This document shows, in pieces, positions 61,065-64,000 of a DNA stretch of 64,000 bases (its first letter is position 1; every line of letters begins with the position of its first letter). Where the stretch lies: positions 1 to 64,000 of the forward strand of contig JAIMBL010000001.1 of assembly GCA_023511615.1 (NCBI GenBank). The letters are read 5' to 3'. The translations under genes and the position numbers were made by a program. Under the pieces are notes generated by a model. The model had not been told where the DNA came from, ran no database searches, and saw only the letters and a program-made list of their open reading frames with translations. Source of the stretch: Leptolyngbyaceae cyanobacterium HOT.MB2.61 (GTDB taxonomy: Bacteria; Cyanobacteriota; Cyanobacteriia; Leptolyngbyales; Leptolyngbyaceae).

Positions 61065-62207
61065 ATGGTCAGCACTAGCAATCTCTCTCCATCCACCCAC
61101 CCTCTGGCAGACATCATCTATCGGTTGGAAAATGGCGGCGCACTGCTACCAGACTCCCCGGAGAACGTGATGGAAGTTGTGGGAATTCTTAAAAGCTATG
61201 GCGTTGTCCTGGATGCCTACTGGCGCAATTTGATCTACATTTCTGAGCATCAATTTCTGGTGTTGTTTCCTTTTTTCAAATATTTCAATGGCGAGTTTTC
61301 GATTGGTAAGTTGTTGCGTCACTGGTGGCACAATCGCATCAACTATGAATTTGCCGAATACTGTATGAAAGCTATGCTGTGGCATGGAGGCGGCAAGCTG
61401 GACGCCTATCTGGATACGCAAGAGTTTTGCGATCGTGCCCAGCAGGCGATTCAGGCAAAGCTACGGGGCAATCCTCTAATGCAGGGAGTCTCGAAAGCCT
61501 TCCCTGATTTTCTGATTGAGCAGGTGCGGCAAATGGCCTATTACAGCGTGTTAGGGCAATTCTGGCGAGTGATGAGCCCCATATTTCTCACCCTGTCCGA
61601 TCGCTACGACCGGGGAGAGATCAAATCTATTCCTGATGTTGTTAACCATGTGCTTCAGGGGTTGGTCCGTGCTGCCGATAAACCCATTACCTATGCAGTA
61701 AACATTCGAGGTCAGGAATACGAACTGATTCCCAAATCCGCCGGGTTAACGTTTCTGATGGACGCCGCTGTGCCCTATGTAGAAGCCGTCTTTTTCCGCT
61801 CCTTCCCTTTCATGGGCACAGTTTCCTATAACGCTCAGGCGCGGCAAATTCCTCCAGAGCAAGAGCGATTCTCCTACGGTGCCCTCTACGCCGATCCGCT
61901 TCCCGTTGGCGGTGCGGGAATTCCCCCCACCCTGCTGATGCAGGATATGACCCACTTCATTCCTGACTATCTGCATCGGTTTTATCAGCGTACACCCAGA
62001 GGTGAAACGGATCTGCGGGTTAAGATCTGCGTCAGCTTTCAGAAGTCAATGTTTTGCGTAACCACAGCCGCAATTTTGGGATTGATGCCATTTCCAGCAG
62101 ACACCCCCGATCCGGAGCAACGAAAAAAGAACCGCATTTACCTGGAAAACTGGATGGATCGCTTGCTAGAGTCACGACTGATCAGTGTTCAGGTCTGTGA
62201 GGTTTAG
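61065..62207 (+). CDS. cupB: CO2 hydration protein CupB (ChpX)
   Basis: 380 residues, the length of CupB; CupA is longer by an N-terminal extension. Soluble subunit on the NdhF4/NdhD4 tip. His86 and Arg91 (LRHWWHNR) occupy the places given for the zinc-site His and Arg, five apart, in the CupA/CupB family. Other conserved-looking blocks are INYEFAEYCMKAMLWHGG, PFMGTVSYNAQARQIPPEQE and LFADPLP-like ALYADPLPVGGAGIPP. No cupS follows, which also fits the CupB rather than the CupA operon. It converts CO2 to bicarbonate inside the cell. Confidence 0.88.
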   Translation: MVSTSNLSPSTHPLADIIYRLENGGALLPDSPENVMEVVGILKSYGVVLDAYWRNLIYISEHQFLVLFPFFKYFNGEFSIGKLLRHWWHNRINYEFAEYCMKAMLWHGGGKLDAYLDTQEFCDRAQQAIQAKLRGNPLMQGVSKAFPDFLIEQVRQMAYYSVLGQFWRVMSPIFLTLSDRYDRGEIKSIPDVVNHVLQGLVRAADKPITYAVNIRGQEYELIPKSAGLTFLMDAAVPYVEAVFFRSFPFMGTVSYNAQARQIPPEQERFSYGALYADPLPVGGAGIPPTLLMQDMTHFIPDYLHRFYQRTPRGETDLRVKICVSFQKSMFCVTTAAILGLMPFPADTPDPEQRKKNRIYLENWMDRLLESRLISVQVCEV

Positions 62208-62252
62208 TGGGATGCCATAAAATGTCTCAAATTAAGTAGCTAGCCGCAATTA

Positions 62253-62411
62253 TTAACCTGGCAGTATTTGATCGTGCATTCTGAACCGCCCTCATCCCCC
62301 AACCCCTTCTCCCATCAGAGGAGAAGGGGAGCCGGATCGAAAGTCCTTCGCCCATTTTGGGAGAGGGATTTAGGGTGAGGGCGTCTGTAGCCACAACAGC
62401 TGCCAGGTTAA
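62253..62411 (+). mobile_element. 159-bp MITE with TA target duplication, copy 2
   Basis: TTAACCTGGCA...TGCCAGGTTAA ends, flanked by TA (62251-62252 and 62412-62413). The interior is the same as 16155-16314 except for a handful of substitutions and one base of length. It is placed between cupB and the acyltransferase gene. Confidence 0.88.
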
Positions 62412-62414
62412 TAA

Positions 62415-62520
62415 ATTGAAGATAATTTTTGGGGGTGGAGGGAGTTTCACCCCTTGCCTGGGGGCGCAGCCCCCATTCTCTCTCTAATTCCAATGTCCTG
62501 ATGCACCTGCGCAGAGCTAT
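62415..62520 (+). repeat. GC-rich palindromic repeat, family A variant
   Basis: The left part (GATAATTTTTGGGGGTGGAG, GGAGTTTCACC) resembles the 1-105 repeat. The right part (GGGGGCGCAGCCCCC, then CAATGTCCTGATGCACCTGC and AGAGCTAT) resembles 57461-57553, so it looks like a mosaic. It starts 1 base after the TA flank of the MITE. Confidence 0.75.
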
Positions 62521-62558
62521 AGTTCCAGGATATGCTCCTTGTTTGAGTAAATGTTCCG

Positions 62559-63803
62559 ATGTCCGCGACCACTGAAACCCCTGGCTTCTATCCCATCCGA
62601 CTGAACCCATTTTTGATCTGGTTTGTCCAGACGATTTCTCTTCTACCCGCTGCTCGTTGGCGGTATAAGATTGACCTCCAGGTCGAGCCGGGGGATCTGG
62701 AGCGGTTAAGAGCTTTGAAGGGGCATCGGCGGCTACTGCTGCCGAATCATCCAACCTTCCAGGACCCCATCGTGATTTTTCTGCTGTCTGCAAAACTACG
62801 CCAGACCTTTTATTACTTGGCTGCCTATGAGACGTTTAAGGGGCTGTTGGGGCGTTTTTTGCAGAGTGTGGGCGTTTACTCCATCCGGCGCGGCATTGCC
62901 GATCGCCCCAGTATTGCCTACACCCTAGATTTAATGACCCAGCCCGATTGTTGTCTGGTAATTTTTCCAGAGGGGGGGTGCTCTTTCCAAAACGATACAG
63001 TGATGCCGTTCAGGGTTGGTGGAGTCCAACTGGCTTTTCAGGTGCTCAGTCGGTTTGCCAGGCGAGGCGAAGACATTCCCAATTTTTATGTGGTGCCAGT
63101 GAGTATCAAGTACCGCTACACCCAGGATATGACCCCAGCCATTCAGGCAAGTCTGCACCAGTTAGAAACCAAACTCGGCTTGCCGGGGACTGGCAACCAC
63201 TATGAGCGGCTGCGGGCGATCGCCAAACAGGTTTTGATCAATCTTGAAAAAGAATACGGGTTCTCTGCTCCAGAAACAGCACAGCAGTCCTGGAATGACC
63301 GGATCGCCGCTCTGAAATTCCATGTCATACAGGAATGTGAGCAACATCTATCGATGCAGTCAACTCCCGGTGAGCCAATTCGGGAGCGGGTTTACCGCAT
63401 TCAATATGCGCTGCAAACCATTGATGAGCTTCAAGAAACCAACATTCGGAATAGTCGGGAATCGGACAGTCAGGAACCGCAACTAGAGAACACCTGGACT
63501 CCAGCCGCCGTTCAAAAAGCGATGTTTCGCCTGCTTAACTTTGATGCGATCCACGACAGCTATGTAGCAGAAAATCCAACTCCAGAACGTTTTTTAGACA
63601 CCCTGACCCGTCTGGAGCGAGAGGTGTTTGACATCGATCAACCGCCTCCCAAAGGGCATCGCCTTGCTAGAGTGAAAGTCGGTGAACCCATCAACCTGAA
63701 GGACTTTTTTGAGGAATACCAGCAAAACCGCAACCGCACCATTGATCAGTTGGTGTCAACAATTCAACAGACTGTTCAAGCCAATCTTAATCAGTTGAGC
63801 TGA
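62559..63803 (+). CDS. PlsC-like 1-acylglycerol-3-phosphate acyltransferase family protein
   Basis: 414 residues. Acyltransferase motifs: H-x4-D as NHPTFQD (His64, Asp69), YSIRRG near 106-111 and FPEGG with Glu137, followed by VVPVSIKY. The N-terminal half is thus a PlsC domain for membrane glycerolipid acylation. The C-terminal 200 residues, mostly helical (RIAALKFHVIQECEQHLSMQ ... IDQLVSTIQQTVQANLNQ), are an extension absent from PlsC itself. This type is widespread in cyanobacteria as a second acyltransferase of uncertain substrate. Monocistronic, after the MITE. Confidence 0.85.
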   Translation: MSATTETPGFYPIRLNPFLIWFVQTISLLPAARWRYKIDLQVEPGDLERLRALKGHRRLLLPNHPTFQDPIVIFLLSAKLRQTFYYLAAYETFKGLLGRFLQSVGVYSIRRGIADRPSIAYTLDLMTQPDCCLVIFPEGGCSFQNDTVMPFRVGGVQLAFQVLSRFARRGEDIPNFYVVPVSIKYRYTQDMTPAIQASLHQLETKLGLPGTGNHYERLRAIAKQVLINLEKEYGFSAPETAQQSWNDRIAALKFHVIQECEQHLSMQSTPGEPIRERVYRIQYALQTIDELQETNIRNSRESDSQEPQLENTWTPAAVQKAMFRLLNFDAIHDSYVAENPTPERFLDTLTRLEREVFDIDQPPPKGHRLARVKVGEPINLKDFFEEYQQNRNRTIDQLVSTIQQTVQANLNQLS

Positions 63804-64000
63804 GCCTGGGTTTTGAATTGGAGAGCTATATTAAATTGCAAATTTGGCAGATCGATTGACGAAACCAGCGATTGCCACTATAGCTCTACGCAGGTGCGTA
63901 GCGTTGCTTATCACCCAACTCTCAGGAGAGGCAACTCAAAACTCCCTCACCCTTCATCTTTCACCCTTGCCCCCCGACACCTGACATCTCCTGACCTGTT
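63804..64000. other. Intergenic tail of the window
   Basis: Contains ATAGCTCTACGCAGGTGCGT at 63879-63898, the inverted end word of family A. The rest is low-complexity C/T-rich DNA. No gene start seen. Confidence 0.5.

Noticed and set aside
57593..62207. Assignment to the inducible ndhF3-ndhD3-cupA-cupS system
   Set aside because: The hydration protein has the CupB length and numbering, and no cupS follows; however, this was judged without a phylogeny.
62227..62793. 188-codon minus-strand frame
   Set aside because: It runs through the MITE and the palindrome and overlaps the acyltransferase start on the other strand; no domain features.

Overview
The window is a cyanobacterial chromosome segment. 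Evidence: two beta-carboxysome and CO2-uptake operons (ccmK2-K1-L-M-N-O and ndhF-ndhD-cupB), the clock-output kinase gene sasA, a CyanoQ (PsbQ) gene, a CrtR-type carotene hydroxylase, an NdbB-type NDH-2, a COP23-domain protein, and many copies of the octamer GCGATCGC (HIP1) inside and between genes. The gene set and the large load of short intergenic palindromic repeats fit a beta-cyanobacterium, perhaps a filamentous Leptolyngbya-like lineage. The exact genus cannot be read from the sequence.

Layout. 1-3000: repeat-rich and HIP1-free, with an orphan hypothetical protein, an IS1-family transposase remnant, tRNA-Val(GAC) and a 66-codon gene. 3-15 kb: a TrpD-like protein with its LysR regulator, COP23 protein, crtR, a lipoprotein, a trypsin-like protease, a creatininase-ndbB pair, a WG-repeat lipoprotein, a ThiO-like oxidase and psbQ. 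15-25 kb: DoxX, cytochrome b561-like protein, an ABC exporter with a degenerate C39 domain plus its parvulin partner, 1-Cys peroxiredoxin, cysK coupled to a pYEATS-domain membrane protein, and a two-gene GIY-YIG operon. 25-34 kb: exopolysaccharide export (SLBB/Wza-like, tyrosine autokinase, YdcF), a membrane Ser/Thr kinase and a GT4 glycosyltransferase. 34-42 kb: universal stress protein, sasA, an esterase, and a four-gene glycan operon (GT2, UGM-like flavoprotein, flippase, GT2). 42-50 kb: TerB-like protein, rsmB, a dicarboxylate/amino-acid symporter, a cell-wall amidase and glycolate dehydrogenase subunits (glcE, glcF). 50-64 kb: response regulator-kinase hybrid, the ccm operon on the minus strand, the divergent ndhF4-ndhD4-cupB operon, and a PlsC-like acyltransferase.

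The last 17 kb form an inorganic-carbon locus. CupB with NdhF4/NdhD4 would convert CO2 to bicarbonate at the thylakoid membrane, the carboxysome shell and CcmM/CcmN would concentrate it around Rubisco, and GlcE/GlcF nearby would handle glycolate from oxygenation.

Between genes the window holds at least seven families of short repeats. They include a 160-bp MITE with exact TA flanks (2 copies), a 109-bp CTAGT-ended hairpin element (2 plus 1 degenerate), an 81-bp GGTAG...CTACC element (3 plus 1 degenerate), a two-hairpin element next to cysK and the exopolysaccharide operon, and several GC-rich palindromes. No prophage, CRISPR array, intact IS or classical defence island was seen. Genes without an established role that stand out are the pYEATS protein, the TrpD-like protein lacking the usual PRPP glycine loop, the exporter without HlyD, and the small protein paired with the GIY-YIG nuclease.
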